Assembly: GCF_002008345.1 (NCBI RefSeq)
Contig: NZ_MRAE01000001.1
Span: 1-64,000 of the forward strand
Length of the DNA stretch: 64,000 nt
Direction of reading: 5' to 3'
Source of the DNA: Clostridium tepidum
GTDB lineage: Bacteria; Bacillota; Clostridia; Clostridiales; Clostridiaceae
Position 1 is the stretch's first letter. Every line of letters begins with the position of its first letter. Below, piece by piece: positions 36,516 to 45,472 of this stretch. The notes beneath the pieces are model-generated. The model saw only the letters and a program-made list of their open reading frames with translations. It did not search any database and was not told the origin of the DNA. The position numbers were made by a program, and so were the translations under genes.

Positions 36516-36665
36516 AATAATTGATAGTTAATCAAGATAATTTTAATTAATTTAGGAAAGAAATGTTTATTTGATTGTTAATAATTGATAGTTAATCAAG
36601 ATGGTTTTAATTAATTAGGAAAGAAATATTTATTTGATTATTAATAATTGTATAAGAAAAGTGTG
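36516..36665. repeat. 63-64-bp tandem repeat upstream of the sigma-54 activator gene
   Basis: AATAATTGATAGTTAATCAA and the following 40 bases recur at 36516, 36580 and (partial) 36643. It is noncoding. The inner motif AATTGATAGTTAATC is nearly palindromic, so it might be a binding site array, but copy-number variation is as likely. Confidence 0.5.
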
Positions 36666-36669
36666 TCTA

Positions 36670-36935
36670 AAATAGATTTGATTTTAAATAATAAATATAA
36701 ATAAATGCAAATAAATATGTAATAAGCTTGAGTCGCTCTTAGGTTAATAGAATTAAAAAAGCAATTTTTCATAAGCTGTAATTAATAATTAGTAAACTCA
36801 AGTAGATTGCTTTTACTGGATAAAAAATTTTAATTAAATAAATTTAGAACCAGTTTGCAGTTGTTTTATGAATATATTATTTATATTTACCATTTATAGT
36901 TTTAAAATCAATACTATTTTTATTCTAAGACACAC
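36670..36935. repeat. Palindromic intergenic element, copy 3
   Basis: Arms TCTAAAATAGATTTGATTTT (near 36666) and the imperfect reverse complement ending near 36925 enclose about 250 bp. The inside shares GCTTTTACTG ... TAAAAAATTTTAAT and TTATATTTA with copy 4 in the same orientation. No gene. Confidence 0.55.
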
Positions 36936-36995
36936 CTTTTTTAAAAAATAAAATTTGAGTTTTAAATTAATATAAAACTTTTTATAAAATTATTA

Positions 36996-38219
36996 TTATA
37001 CCAATATTCCAGCAATACAAGCTGTTAAGAAACTGGCTACTGTACCACCTATTAGAGATTTTATTCCAAGTTGGGCAATTTCACTTCTCCTTTTTGGAGC
37101 AAGACCTCCTATACCACCTAATTGTACTGCTATAGAACTGAAATTAGCAAATCCACATAGAGCATAAGTTAGTATAGTTGCTGTTCTTGGATTTAATGCC
37201 CCTTGTTTCATAAGTGTAGATAGATTTGAATATGCTACAAATTCATTTATAACGGTTTTTTGACCTATAAGTGAACCAGCTGTTATCATATCTTGTGAAG
37301 GAATTCCCATTACATAAGCAAAAGGAGAACAAATATATCCTAAAATATTTTCAAAGTTTAAACCGTTAATTCCAACTAAATGTCCAATACCCTCTAAACC
37401 AGCGTTTAACATAGCAATTATAGCAACAAAAGCTATTAGCATAGCTCCTACATTAAGAGCCATAGTAAGACCTTCAGAGGCTCCTCTAGCAGCTGCATCA
37501 ATTACATTTTTGTCGAGCTTTTCTACATCACAGCTAACATTACCCTTAGTAACAGGTTCTTCTGTTTCAGGTACTATTATTTTTGCTGCAACAAAAGCTG
37601 CTGGTGCAGACATTATAGATGCTGATAAAAGATGTGCTGAGCTTATTCCCATTCCTATATATCCTGCCATTACACTACCAGCTACTGTAGCCATTCCACC
37701 AACCATTACAGCGTGAAGTTCAGATCTTGTCATTTTTTCTATGTAGGGCTTTACTATTAAAGGAGCTTCAGTTTGTCCAACAAATATGTTTGCAGCTGCT
37801 GATAAAGATTCAGCACCAGAAGTCCCTAAAGTTTTTGCCATAAAGTTGGCTATATGCTTTATTAAAAATTGCATAACACCTAAATAATATAGAACTGCCA
37901 TTAAAGATGAGAAAAATATAATAGTTGGTAACACTTGGAAAGCAAAGATATAACCAAAACTATTTGTATCAGTAACTAAGTTGCCAAATAGAAATTCTGA
38001 ACCGTTTTTAGTAAATCCTAAAATAGCTGTAATAAACTCAGAAAGTTTTTCAAAGGTTACTTTACCAATATGAGTTTTTAAAATTAAAAAGGCAAAAATA
38101 AATTGAATAATAATTCCTGCAGATACTAGTTTAAAACTAACTTTTTTCTTGTTTTCTGATATTAAGTAACAAATACCTAGGAAAACAAAAATACCAATGA
38201 AACTTATAAATCTTTCCAT
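36996..38219 (-). CDS. nupC: NupC-family nucleoside:cation symporter
   Basis: 407 residues with 8-10 membrane helices, the concentrative nucleoside transporter signature GQTEAPLIVKPYIEKMTRSELHAVMVGGMATVAG at about 148-181 (split in two long helices) and CGFANFSSIAVQLGG near 370. It imports nucleosides with a proton or sodium ion. Start ATG 38219 follows AAAGGAGG; an in-frame upstream ATG at 38261 is not preferred. Its leader holds a promoter at 38508-38536, a structured segment and a terminator, so expression is likely controlled by premature termination. Confidence 0.93.
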   Translation of the reverse strand: MERFISFIGIFVFLGICYLISENKKKVSFKLVSAGIIIQFIFAFLILKTHIGKVTFEKLSEFITAILGFTKNGSEFLFGNLVTDTNSFGYIFAFQVLPTIIFFSSLMAVLYYLGVMQFLIKHIANFMAKTLGTSGAESLSAAANIFVGQTEAPLIVKPYIEKMTRSELHAVMVGGMATVAGSVMAGYIGMGISSAHLLSASIMSAPAAFVAAKIIVPETEEPVTKGNVSCDVEKLDKNVIDAAARGASEGLTMALNVGAMLIAFVAIIAMLNAGLEGIGHLVGINGLNFENILGYICSPFAYVMGIPSQDMITAGSLIGQKTVINEFVAYSNLSTLMKQGALNPRTATILTYALCGFANFSSIAVQLGGIGGLAPKRRSEIAQLGIKSLIGGTVASFLTACIAGILV

Positions 38220-38382
38220 AAAATCCTCCTTTTTTATAAGTGAGAAAATTGCATAATTCATTTCAACATATAAGCATAATATATTTCCTTGAACATATTA
38301 TAGTAGATATGTATTTGAAATTTTTAAATTACATAATTTTCTCAAGTAAGTATTGTTGAATTATAAAAAATAGCAAAATAAA

Positions 38383-38409
38383 AAGCCTTCTTTAAAATAT
38401 AGAAGGCTT
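38383..38409 (-). terminator. Terminator in the nupC leader
   Basis: AAGCCTTC ... GAAGGCTT stem with a T-run when read on the minus strand. It lies about 160 bases before the nupC start and about 90 bases after the start of transcription, which fits attenuation. Confidence 0.75.
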
Positions 38410-38425
38410 AAATATAAACACGATT

Positions 38426-38500
38426 CAGAAAATCTAGCATACGTATACATTTACAACCTTCATATTATTATAATAATATGAAGAAAAATTTACTTTTCTG
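38426..38500 (-). ncRNA. Structured leader of nupC, candidate riboswitch or attenuator
   Basis: Read on the minus strand, CAGAAAA (38500-38494) pairs with TTTTCTG (38432-38426) and closes a domain. The domain holds a perfect 13-bp stem (38483-38458) plus a 25-base single-stranded stretch (containing GTAAATGTATACGTATGC). Its promoter (38508-38536) would start RNA exactly at the closing stem, and a terminator follows. The GAAGG of the inner stem can pair with CCTTC of the terminator, giving a possible switch. It does not match the purine riboswitch consensus or another class I recognise. Confidence 0.45.
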
Positions 38501-38507
38501 AAAAAAT

Positions 38508-38536
38508 ATTATAAAGATTTATATTGTAAAAGTCAA
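38508..38536 (-). promoter_or_regulatory. Promoter of the nupC leader
   Basis: TTGACT (38536-38531), 17-base spacer and TATAAT (38513-38508) on the minus strand. Transcription would start near 38500. Confidence 0.75.
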
Positions 38537-38744
38537 TAGTTAATATAGTAATTAATACTATAATTTGGGATAAATAAGAGTATATCTGAGTATATATAAA
38601 CATACAAGTTAACTACTGTTATACATAATGAAAATGTTTTCAATTATCGCATTTTATATATTTATAAAATAATGAAATTAAATAATTTTAAATATTTTCT
38701 GAATCAATAAAAAAGCATCATTAAACAATGTTGGCATATAAATG

Positions 38745-38773
38745 TTGACATATAATATTATAAATATTATAAT
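38745..38773 (+). promoter_or_regulatory. Promoter of the asnS leader
   Basis: Perfect TTGACA (38745-38750), 17-base spacer and TATAAT (38768-38773). A second TTGACA at 38816-38821 has a weaker -10. The T-box begins about 170 bases later. Confidence 0.75.
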
Positions 38774-38954
38774 CTGTAATAAGTTCAATAATTTTTGATA
38801 TATATTGCATAAATATTGACACAATGATTAATAATTGTAATAAGCACTTTTATTGTATAATGTTTAAGTTTTTAACGCAATTTGATTTTTAAAAATTAAA
38901 CTTTATATAGACTAATTTTAATTTTATAGTGTTTTAATGAAATATATAAAGAAA

Positions 38955-39215
38955 AACTATGAAGAGAAGAGTAGATATAGATTATATTTTAAAGCGAGTG
39001 GATGATGGTGTAAGTTCCATAAATATGCTATATTGAAGAACATCTCGGAGTTTCTAACCGAAATCTTTATGAAAGTAGACTTAGAGGTTACCAAAGCCTT
39101 ATTTTGGATTGTATGATTATTTCATACTTTAAAGTTGGCCTTTTGGCAATTTGGGTGGTACCGCGGAATATATACCTTTCGTCCCTTTTGGGATGAGAGG
39201 TTTTTTTATGTAATA
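38955..39215 (+). ncRNA. T-box riboswitch of asnS
   Basis: A tRNA-sensing leader with a long stem I region (GAAGAGAAG ... GATGATGG ... CTAACCGAAATC), the T-box GGGTGGTACCGCGG at 39153-39166 and a terminator (ACCTTTCGTCCC ... GGGATGAGAGGT, 39173-39207) followed by seven T. An AAC triplet (in CTAACCG near 39057) is the likely Asn specifier. The downstream gene confirms this. Confidence 0.93.
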
Positions 39216-39238
39216 AAACTAGAATAGGAGGAAAAAAC

Positions 39239-40630
39239 ATGGATATAACTTTAGTGAAATCACTTTATAGGGAAACAGAAAAATATATGGACAAAGAAGT
39301 TAAAATTAATGGATGGGTAAGGACTGTAAGGGATTCTAAAAACTTTGCTTTTGTAGAAGTAAATGATGGAAGTTTCTTTAAAAATATTCAAGTAATACTT
39401 GAGGCATCACTAGAAAATTTTAAAGAACTATGCAAAATGCCAATAAGCACATCAGTAGAAATAGAAGGTGTAGTTCAAGCTACTCCAAACGCAAAGCAAC
39501 CATTTGAAATAAAAGCTACAAAAGTATTAGTAGTAGGTAAGTCAAATGCAGATTATCCACTACAAAAGAAAAGACATACTTTTGAATATTTAAGAACTAT
39601 AGCTCATTTAAGACCTAGAAGTAATGCTTTTTCAGCAGTATTTAGAGTACGTTCTTTAGCAGCTTATGCAGTGCATAAATTTTTCCAAGAAAGAGGATTT
39701 GTTTATACTAATACTCCAATAATAACAAGGAGTGACTGTGAAGGTGCAGGAGAAATGTTCCAATTAACTACTATGGACTTAAACAACATACCAAAAACTG
39801 AAGATGGAAAAGTTGATTTTTCAAAGGACTTCTTTGGAGCACCAGCAAATCTTACAGTAAGTGGTCAGCTTTCAGCAGAAACTTTTGCTTTAGCTTTTAG
39901 AAATGTGTATACTTTTGGACCAACTTTTAGAGCTGAAAACTCAAATACTGCAAGACACGCATCAGAATTTTGGATGATAGAGCCTGAAATGGCTTTTGCA
40001 GAACTTGAAGATTATTTAGATAATGCAGAAGAAATGGTTAAGTTTGTAATAAACTATGTAATGGAAAATGCTCCAGAGGAAATGGCATTCTTTAATAGCT
40101 TTGTAGATAAAGGATTATTTGATAGATTAAATAATGTTGTAAACTCTGATTTTAAGAGAATAACTTATACAGAAGCAGTAGAATTACTTCAAAAATCAGG
40201 TGCCAAATTTGATTATCCAGTAGAATGGGGAGTTGACCTTCAAACTGAACATGAAAGATATTTAACAGAACAAATATTTAAAAAACCAGTATTTGTAACA
40301 GATTATCCAAAGGACATAAAAGCTTTTTATATGAGATTAAATGATGATGGAAAAACTGTTGCAGCAGCAGATTTACTTGTACCAGGAGTAGGAGAAATAA
40401 TAGGTGGAAGTCAAAGAGAAGAAAGACTAGATGTATTAGAAAAAAGAATGAAGGAATTAAATCTAGATACAGAAGAGTATTGGTGGTATTTAGAATTAAG
40501 AAAATATGGAGAAACTAAGCACTCAGGATATGGTTTAGGTTTTGAAAGAATATTAATGTACATCACAGGAATGACTAATATAAGAGATGTAATACCATTC
40601 CCAAGAACACCAGGTTCTGCTGGATTTTAA
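39239..40630 (+). CDS. asnS: Asparaginyl-tRNA synthetase
   Basis: 463-residue class IIb enzyme that charges tRNA-Asn. An OB-fold anticodon domain (about 1-105, [20 protein letters not shown]) is followed by the class II catalytic core with motif 2 ([22 protein letters not shown]) and motif 3 ([12 protein letters not shown]). Normal length. ATG 39239 follows AGGAGG. Expression is controlled by the T-box directly upstream. Terminator-like inverted repeats appear only further down near 40.9 kb. Confidence 0.96.
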   Translation: MDITLVKSLYRETEKYMDKEVKINGWVRTVRDSKNFAFVEVNDGSFFKNIQVILEASLENFKELCKMPISTSVEIEGVVQATPNAKQPFEIKATKVLVVGKSNADYPLQKKRHTFEYLRTIAHLRPRSNAFSAVFRVRSLAAYAVHKFFQERGFVYTNTPIITRSDCEGAGEMFQLTTMDLNNIPKTEDGKVDFSKDFFGAPANLTVSGQLSAETFALAFRNVYTFGPTFRAENSNTARHASEFWMIEPEMAFAELEDYLDNAEEMVKFVINYVMENAPEEMAFFNSFVDKGLFDRLNNVVNSDFKRITYTEAVELLQKSGAKFDYPVEWGVDLQTEHERYLTEQIFKKPVFVTDYPKDIKAFYMRLNDDGKTVAAADLLVPGVGEIIGGSQREERLDVLEKRMKELNLDTEEYWWYLELRKYGETKHSGYGLGFERILMYITGMTNIRDVIPFPRTPGSAGF

Positions 40631-40918
40631 TATAAAATTATTTATTCATTGGAAAAGGGATTTTTGTAATTAATTACAGATTAAAGTTATAAAAAAGTAG
40701 AGTATATGTTTGTTAAGAATAGAATAGCTTATAGTTTTTTATGATTTAAAAGTTATAAAAATTTTATTGTTGACAAAGTAGAAATTTTTAAATATTAGTT
40801 AGTAACTATTCAAAATTCATTGTAAATATTAGAAACTATACGTGTAAGTGATTTAAAATAATGTAATTTAATATAATAGCATTTGAATACATTGCTACCC
40901 AATGGGTATAATATAATC
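40631..40918. other. Region after asnS
   Basis: AT-rich and noncoding. The antitoxin promoter (TTGAAT 40883-40888, 18-base gap, TATAAT 40907-40912) is at its end. Confidence 0.4.
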
Positions 40919-41055
40919 AATATATAAATATAATAAAAGCAGAGTGTTGGTAGCACTCTGCAGTATACAATTCTAGTTGTTTTAGACAACTGGTATAACT
41001 AATTTAACATGTAATAAAAGTAGCTTTACCAATTGCGGCGGTGGGCTACTTTTTT
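40919..41055 (+). ncRNA. Candidate antisense antitoxin RNA
   Basis: A 137-base region behind the promoter at 40883-40912. It contains two hairpins (GCAGAGTG ... CACTCTGC at 40939-40961 and CTAGTTGT ... ACAACTGG at 40973-40992) and a terminator (AAAAGTAGC ... GCTACTTTTT, 41016-41055). It overlaps the 3' end of a short toxin-like gene on the opposite strand, so it could bind the toxin mRNA. Both RNAs may use the same terminator DNA. Confidence 0.6.
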
Positions 41056-41141
41056 ATTTTATCTATGAGTATGATAATTAAATTTATCAAAGCTATCAAA
41101 AAGGATAGAGCAGTAAAAATCACCATAGATATTTCATACAT
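41046..41141 (-). CDS. Small hydrophobic holin-like type I toxin
   Basis: 31 residues (MYEISMVIFTALSFLIALIN, then LIIILIDKIKK): one membrane helix with a charged Lys-rich tail, matching the holin-like toxin family seen in Firmicute type I toxin-antitoxin loci. GGGAGGTGAT is directly upstream. That site can fold into a hairpin (41145-41174: TATCAC/GTGATA and TCCCT/AGGGA), as in other type I toxins whose translation is blocked. The terminator after it is shared with the opposite-strand RNA. Too short for standard ORF calling. Confidence 0.75.
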   Translation of the reverse strand: MYEISMVIFTALSFLIALINLIIILIDKIKK

Positions 41142-41144
41142 ACA

Positions 41145-41174
41145 TATCACCTCCCTTCAAGAGGGATAGTGATA
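41145..41174 (-). promoter_or_regulatory. Hairpin hiding the toxin ribosome-binding site
   Basis: On the minus strand, TATCACTATCCCTC-TTGA-AGGGAGGTGATA folds with one small bulge and covers the GGAGG before the toxin ATG. Confidence 0.6.
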
Positions 41175-41426
41175 CCAATTGCCCACGCACAACTATATTA
41201 AATTGTATGAGGAGATTTTAACATAATGAAATGTTAATGGCAACATATGGATATTGTCATAATGTTTTATATGAAATTTTTTAGTCATTATAAAATATTG
41301 TGATATATATAATTATATTTAATATTAAAAAATTTCACTGGGAAACAATTTGGAAACAAATTCATTATATTTGGTAAAAATACCATGGTAATATTTAGGT
41401 ATACTAAATAGGAGGAGTGAATTTTT

Positions 41427-42512
41427 ATGAGAAAAAAAGCTATAATTTCTTTACTATTAATATTAATATTTATGTTAAGTGTTTCAGGGTGTGCTAAAAA
41501 AGAAAAAACAAGTGTATTGACTAATGATGTTAAACAACAAGAGGCCATGAAAGAAAACGAAATAAAAAAGTTTATTAAAGATGGAACTAATTTTCTAAAT
41601 GCAGGAAAGTATAATGATGCTAAAAGCTCTTTTGAAAAAGCAATTTCAATGGATAAGTCTAATAAAGGATCTTATATAGAAATAAAAAATAAATATATGG
41701 AAAAAAACAGATTAGATGACGCTTATTATTTTGTAAAATTAGCTGTAAGCAATAATGTTGATGTTGAAAACATGGAAAAATTATTAAATGATATAAAAGC
41801 AAAATTTGAAGTTACTAAATTATATGTAAATGTATATGAAAATAATGAATATAAATTGCCAGACAAAATAAAAGCAAAAATAAATAATGAAGATAAAGAC
41901 GTTAGTGTTGTTTGGAATAATAACAATGTAGATACAAGTAAAGTAGGGACTATAAAATACGAGGGTAAAATAGAACAGTATGATAGAATAGCTGAATTAA
42001 ATCTTAAAGTAATTGAAGTTAAAAAAGAGGTTGAAAAAGAAAATAATACTGAAAAAGCAAAAAATATTCAAGAAAGAAATGACAATAAAAAAGTTAAAAG
42101 TGGAAAAAAGATAGGATTTATAAATAAAATATATGAACAAAATGGTAAGATATATTTAAAATATGATGAGGTAGAATTTTTTCTTAATAAAGATATTAAT
42201 GATATGACTGCTGAAAGACAAGCTATAAAGGATGGTAATAATAACTATCTACTTGAAGATGGTCGAATACCAAGTGGTTTCTATATTAGAAATAAAGATA
42301 AGAGTCTACAAACTTATGAAATATCTTCAAATCCAGAAATATATGTTTGTAGGTATCATATTGATTCAAAGGTAAATTCTATAGATTTGCAGAAAATTAG
42401 TTATGAAAAATTTAAAACTTTAGATAATGTTAGTGGACAAGGTAATGCTTTATTCTATATATATGTAGAAAATAATGTAGTAGTAAAAATAGAAGAACAG
42501 TTTATACCTTAA
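41427..42512 (+). CDS. Lipoprotein with bacterial Ig-like domain
   Basis: 361 residues. The lipoprotein signal is MRKKAIISLLLILIFMLSVS followed by GC, with cleavage before Cys22. Residues about 45-130 are TPR-like helices (GKYNDAKSSFEKAISMD). About 132-190 is a Big_4-type Ig-like domain (LPDKIKAKINNEDKDVSVVW, VDTSKVGTIKYEG). The C-terminal 130 residues are unrecognised. It is anchored outside the cell membrane. AGGAGG precedes ATG 41427. A stem-loop (AAGAATATTACTG ... CAGGTAATGTTCTT, near 42567-42603) follows as a probable terminator. Confidence 0.85.
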   Translation: MRKKAIISLLLILIFMLSVSGCAKKEKTSVLTNDVKQQEAMKENEIKKFIKDGTNFLNAGKYNDAKSSFEKAISMDKSNKGSYIEIKNKYMEKNRLDDAYYFVKLAVSNNVDVENMEKLLNDIKAKFEVTKLYVNVYENNEYKLPDKIKAKINNEDKDVSVVWNNNNVDTSKVGTIKYEGKIEQYDRIAELNLKVIEVKKEVEKENNTEKAKNIQERNDNKKVKSGKKIGFINKIYEQNGKIYLKYDEVEFFLNKDINDMTAERQAIKDGNNNYLLEDGRIPSGFYIRNKDKSLQTYEISSNPEIYVCRYHIDSKVNSIDLQKISYEKFKTLDNVSGQGNALFYIYVENNVVVKIEEQFIP

Positions 42513-42697
42513 AATTACGTAATATTAAATAAGTTAAAATATCTTAGGTTAAATGGTGGTGAGTATAAGAATATTACTGAAAAAAATCAGGTAATGTTCT
42601 TATATGTGTTTTTAAAATATTGCATAATTTAGCTTTTATTTAAAGTTACTTATATAAAAGTTACTTATATAAATGAAAACAGTAGGAGGTTTTTGCA

Positions 42698-43378
42698 ATG
42701 GACTTGAAGGTTTTGGTAGTTGAAGATGAAATATCTATAAATGATATTTTAGTGTCTGCCCTAAGAGCAGATGGATATATAGCCAAAGGTGTATTTTTAT
42801 CTAAAGATGCTAAAGAAACTTTAAAATTTTTTAAGCCAGATTTAATATTATTAGATATAAATTTACCAGATGAGAGTGGATTTGAATTATGCAAGCATAT
42901 AAATGGTATTGTATTCCAATAATTATGCTAACTGCACGCAACGATATTGTTGACAAGGTTCTAGGATTGGAACTAGGGGCAGATGATTATATTACTAAAC
43001 CATTTAATATAAAAGAAGTATTAGCTAGGGTAAAGGTTGCAATAAGAAGAGTTAATAAATATAAAGAGAAATCGGAGAAAGAATTTATATATATAAACAA
43101 GTTCGTTAAAATAAATTTAGAAGGAAGGATTGTATTTAAAGATGATGAGGAAGTTAGATTAAAACCTCAAGAATATGAATTATTAGAGTTTTTGGTTAAA
43201 AATAGAAATATAGTTTTTTTCAAGAGAGATTCTTTTAAACAAAGTTTGGGGATTTGATTATGAAGGTGAGGCGAGAACAGTAGATGTTCATGTTAGAAGA
43301 TTAAGAAGTAAGCTTGATAAAGAAAATACACCATCCATTATAGATACTGTTTTTGGAATTGGATATGTAATGAGGTAG
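42698..43378 (+). pseudogene. OmpR-type response regulator, broken by two frameshifts
   Basis: The receiver starts well (LVVEDEISINDILVSALRAD, Asp in ILLDINLPDESG) but runs into a stop after GIVFQ at 42920. It continues in another frame (IPIIMLTARNDIVDKVLGLE, GADDYITKPFN) from about 42899-42913. A run of seven T (43214-43220) then shifts the winged helix a second time. Removing one T restores [20 protein letters not shown] and the stop at 43376. An intact kinase gene follows five bases later. It could be real decay or a sequencing fault in homopolymers. Confidence 0.88.
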
Positions 43379-43383
43379 TTTAT

Positions 43384-44811
43384 ATGAAAATAAGATATAA
43401 ATTTATAACTGGTTTAATATTTATACTAATTTTTTCTATGATAGTAATGAATGTTTCAATAACACGTGTTTTAAGTTCAAATATGGAAAATAGTATAAAT
43501 AATTTTTTAAAACAAGTAATGAATAGCACACACGAATATGTAAAGTATACAGTTGTAACTAATAGCACTAAGGATAAAAAGGAAGCATTAGTTGAAGAGG
43601 GGAATTATATAATAAAACATATATCTTTAAATTATGATTGTAAATGTGATATAAGAGATACAAGCTATAAATTGATAGAAGGTAATATTCCAGAAGAATT
43701 TAGGAGTATAAGTAAAAAAAACAAAGAAATAGTAATGGATGGTAAAGCAGTAGTAGATTTAAAATATAAAAATAATGGAGTAGATGCAATGCTAACTTAT
43801 CCTATATATATTGATAATAAATATATGGGGATCGTAAGTATAGTAAAAAATTATGATACAGAATATAGAAATTATAAAAATACTATAAATATTATAAACA
43901 TAATAGAACTTGGAACATTTATAATAATATTTATATTTTTATATTTAAGGACAGATAAAATTACTGAACCAATTACAGAGTTAACAGATGCAATAAAAAA
44001 ATTAGGATATGGTGATTATAATATTTATATTGATGAACACGGAAAAGATGAAGTGGCTATATTATCAAAAGAATTTATAAATATGAGAGATAAAATAAAA
44101 GAACAAATAGAAACTATTGAGTCTGAAAAAAGAAAGGTATTTAAATTAGAAAAAGGAAGAAGAGAATTTTTTAATAGTGTAACCCATGAGCTAAAAACAC
44201 CATTAACAGCTATATCAGGATATGCTGAATTATTGCTTACAGGAATGGTTCAGGATGAAGATTTTTATAAAAGAGCTATTGAAAGAATATATTCTGAAAG
44301 TGATAGGCTTCATAAATTAGTATTAGAGCTTATAGATGTGTCTAAAGGTATGTATGTTATTAAGGAAGAACTTAAAGATGTTGATATGAAAGAACTTATT
44401 ACTCAAAGTTGTAATGATATGAATATAAAGGCTAATAAGTATTCTTTAAAAATAGTACAAAATATAAGCGAAGGTATAGTTAAAGTACAGCAGGATAAAA
44501 TTAGACAAGTATTAATCAACATAATTGATAATGCAATAAAATATTCTTCTGGAGGAAACGAGATATTTGTTAATTCTTTTATATTAGATGATAAATATAT
44601 TATTGAAGTAATAAACTATAGCGATCCAATTCCAGATGAAATATTTAATAATATATTTGAACCTTTTATAAAATCTAATGATGATAATAAGGACAGTAGA
44701 GGGCTTGGCTTGTATTTATGTAATGAAATAATAAAAGAGCATGAAGGGGAAATAACTATAGAAAATGGATCATTAGTAAAAGTAAAAATAAGTTTAAATA
44801 TTAAAAAATAG
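43384..44811 (+). CDS. Sensor histidine kinase next to the broken regulator
   Basis: 475 residues. Membrane helices at about 8-28 and 165-188, extracytoplasmic sensor region between them, HAMP at about 190-240, phospho-acceptor His in NSVTHELKTPLTAISGYAEL near 260, and HATPase domain with N box NIIDNAIKYSSGG and G box RGLGLYLCNEII. Start ATG 43384 is six bases from the regulator stop. Its natural partner is the frameshifted gene upstream. It may signal to another regulator or be idle. Confidence 0.92.
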   Translation: MKIRYKFITGLIFILIFSMIVMNVSITRVLSSNMENSINNFLKQVMNSTHEYVKYTVVTNSTKDKKEALVEEGNYIIKHISLNYDCKCDIRDTSYKLIEGNIPEEFRSISKKNKEIVMDGKAVVDLKYKNNGVDAMLTYPIYIDNKYMGIVSIVKNYDTEYRNYKNTINIINIIELGTFIIIFIFLYLRTDKITEPITELTDAIKKLGYGDYNIYIDEHGKDEVAILSKEFINMRDKIKEQIETIESEKRKVFKLEKGRREFFNSVTHELKTPLTAISGYAELLLTGMVQDEDFYKRAIERIYSESDRLHKLVLELIDVSKGMYVIKEELKDVDMKELITQSCNDMNIKANKYSLKIVQNISEGIVKVQQDKIRQVLINIIDNAIKYSSGGNEIFVNSFILDDKYIIEVINYSDPIPDEIFNNIFEPFIKSNDDNKDSRGLGLYLCNEIIKEHEGEITIENGSLVKVKISLNIKK

Positions 44812-45059
44812 ATAATTAATAAATATTATTTTATGATAAATAATATTTAATCTAAATTTTTACAAAAATTGTTTTATATTTCATATAATAAATTTATTTT
44901 TGATTAAATCTTTATTATTAAATTATTTTATTTATTAAACAATTTCGAGGAAATACTAGAAATTAATTGGTTAATATGGTATTATAAATAATAAACATTA
45001 AAATTAGTTGTTATTAAAAAAAATTGTATGTTTATGTAATTAGAGTGCAATTTATATAT

Positions 45060-45305
45060 ACAAAACAGCGATTATAAAAGCTACGATTTTTAAATTTCTT
45101 CAGAGAGCCGATGGGTGGTGTGAATCGGTGAAAGGTAAAATCTTTCCACTTTTGGAGCTGTCGATGATGAATCGAAAGGTTAGTATCCTTTATCATACTA
45201 TTCGAGTGGTTGGTTATAATTATAACCAGCAATTTGGGTGGCAACGCGGATTATACTTCCGTCCCAGTTATATAATTATATTTGGGATGGAAGTTTTTTA
45301 TTTTA
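45060..45305 (+). ncRNA. T-box riboswitch of serS
   Basis: A stem I region (AGAGAGCCGATGGGTGGTGTG), further folds and the T-box GGGTGGCAACGCGG near 45237-45250. The terminator is TTCCGTCCC ... GGGATGGAA (45257-45293) followed by six T. I did not assign the serine specifier codon. It precedes serS by about 170 bases. Confidence 0.92.
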
Positions 45306-45359
45306 TAAATAGAATTATAAATTTAGAATAGAATTTTACTATTTTTAAATACTAGAAAA

Positions 45360-45440
45360 TAGTTATTTAGCCACGTAACCGCTCTTTATTACTATTTTTA
45401 ATAAGATGTGAGTATTAGAGTGGATAGTTATAAGAAAAAA
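45360..45440 (+). repeat. Decayed dispersed coding-like element, copy D, in the serS leader
   Basis: Located between the T-box terminator and serS. CACGTAACCGCTCTTTATTA reads HVTALYYYF, and GTGAGTATTAGAGTGGATAG reads VSIRVDSY, with stops between. It matches copies A and E and must be part of the serS mRNA leader. Confidence 0.5.
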
Positions 45441-45472
45441 ATAAAATTATTTATATTTATAGGAGGTAGAAA

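Noticed and set aside
38220-38600. Purine riboswitch or sigma-54 promoter upstream of nupC
   Set aside because: The three-way junction consensus of purine riboswitches is absent, and no GG-N10-GC promoter is found. A normal TTGACT-N17-TATAAT promoter is present.
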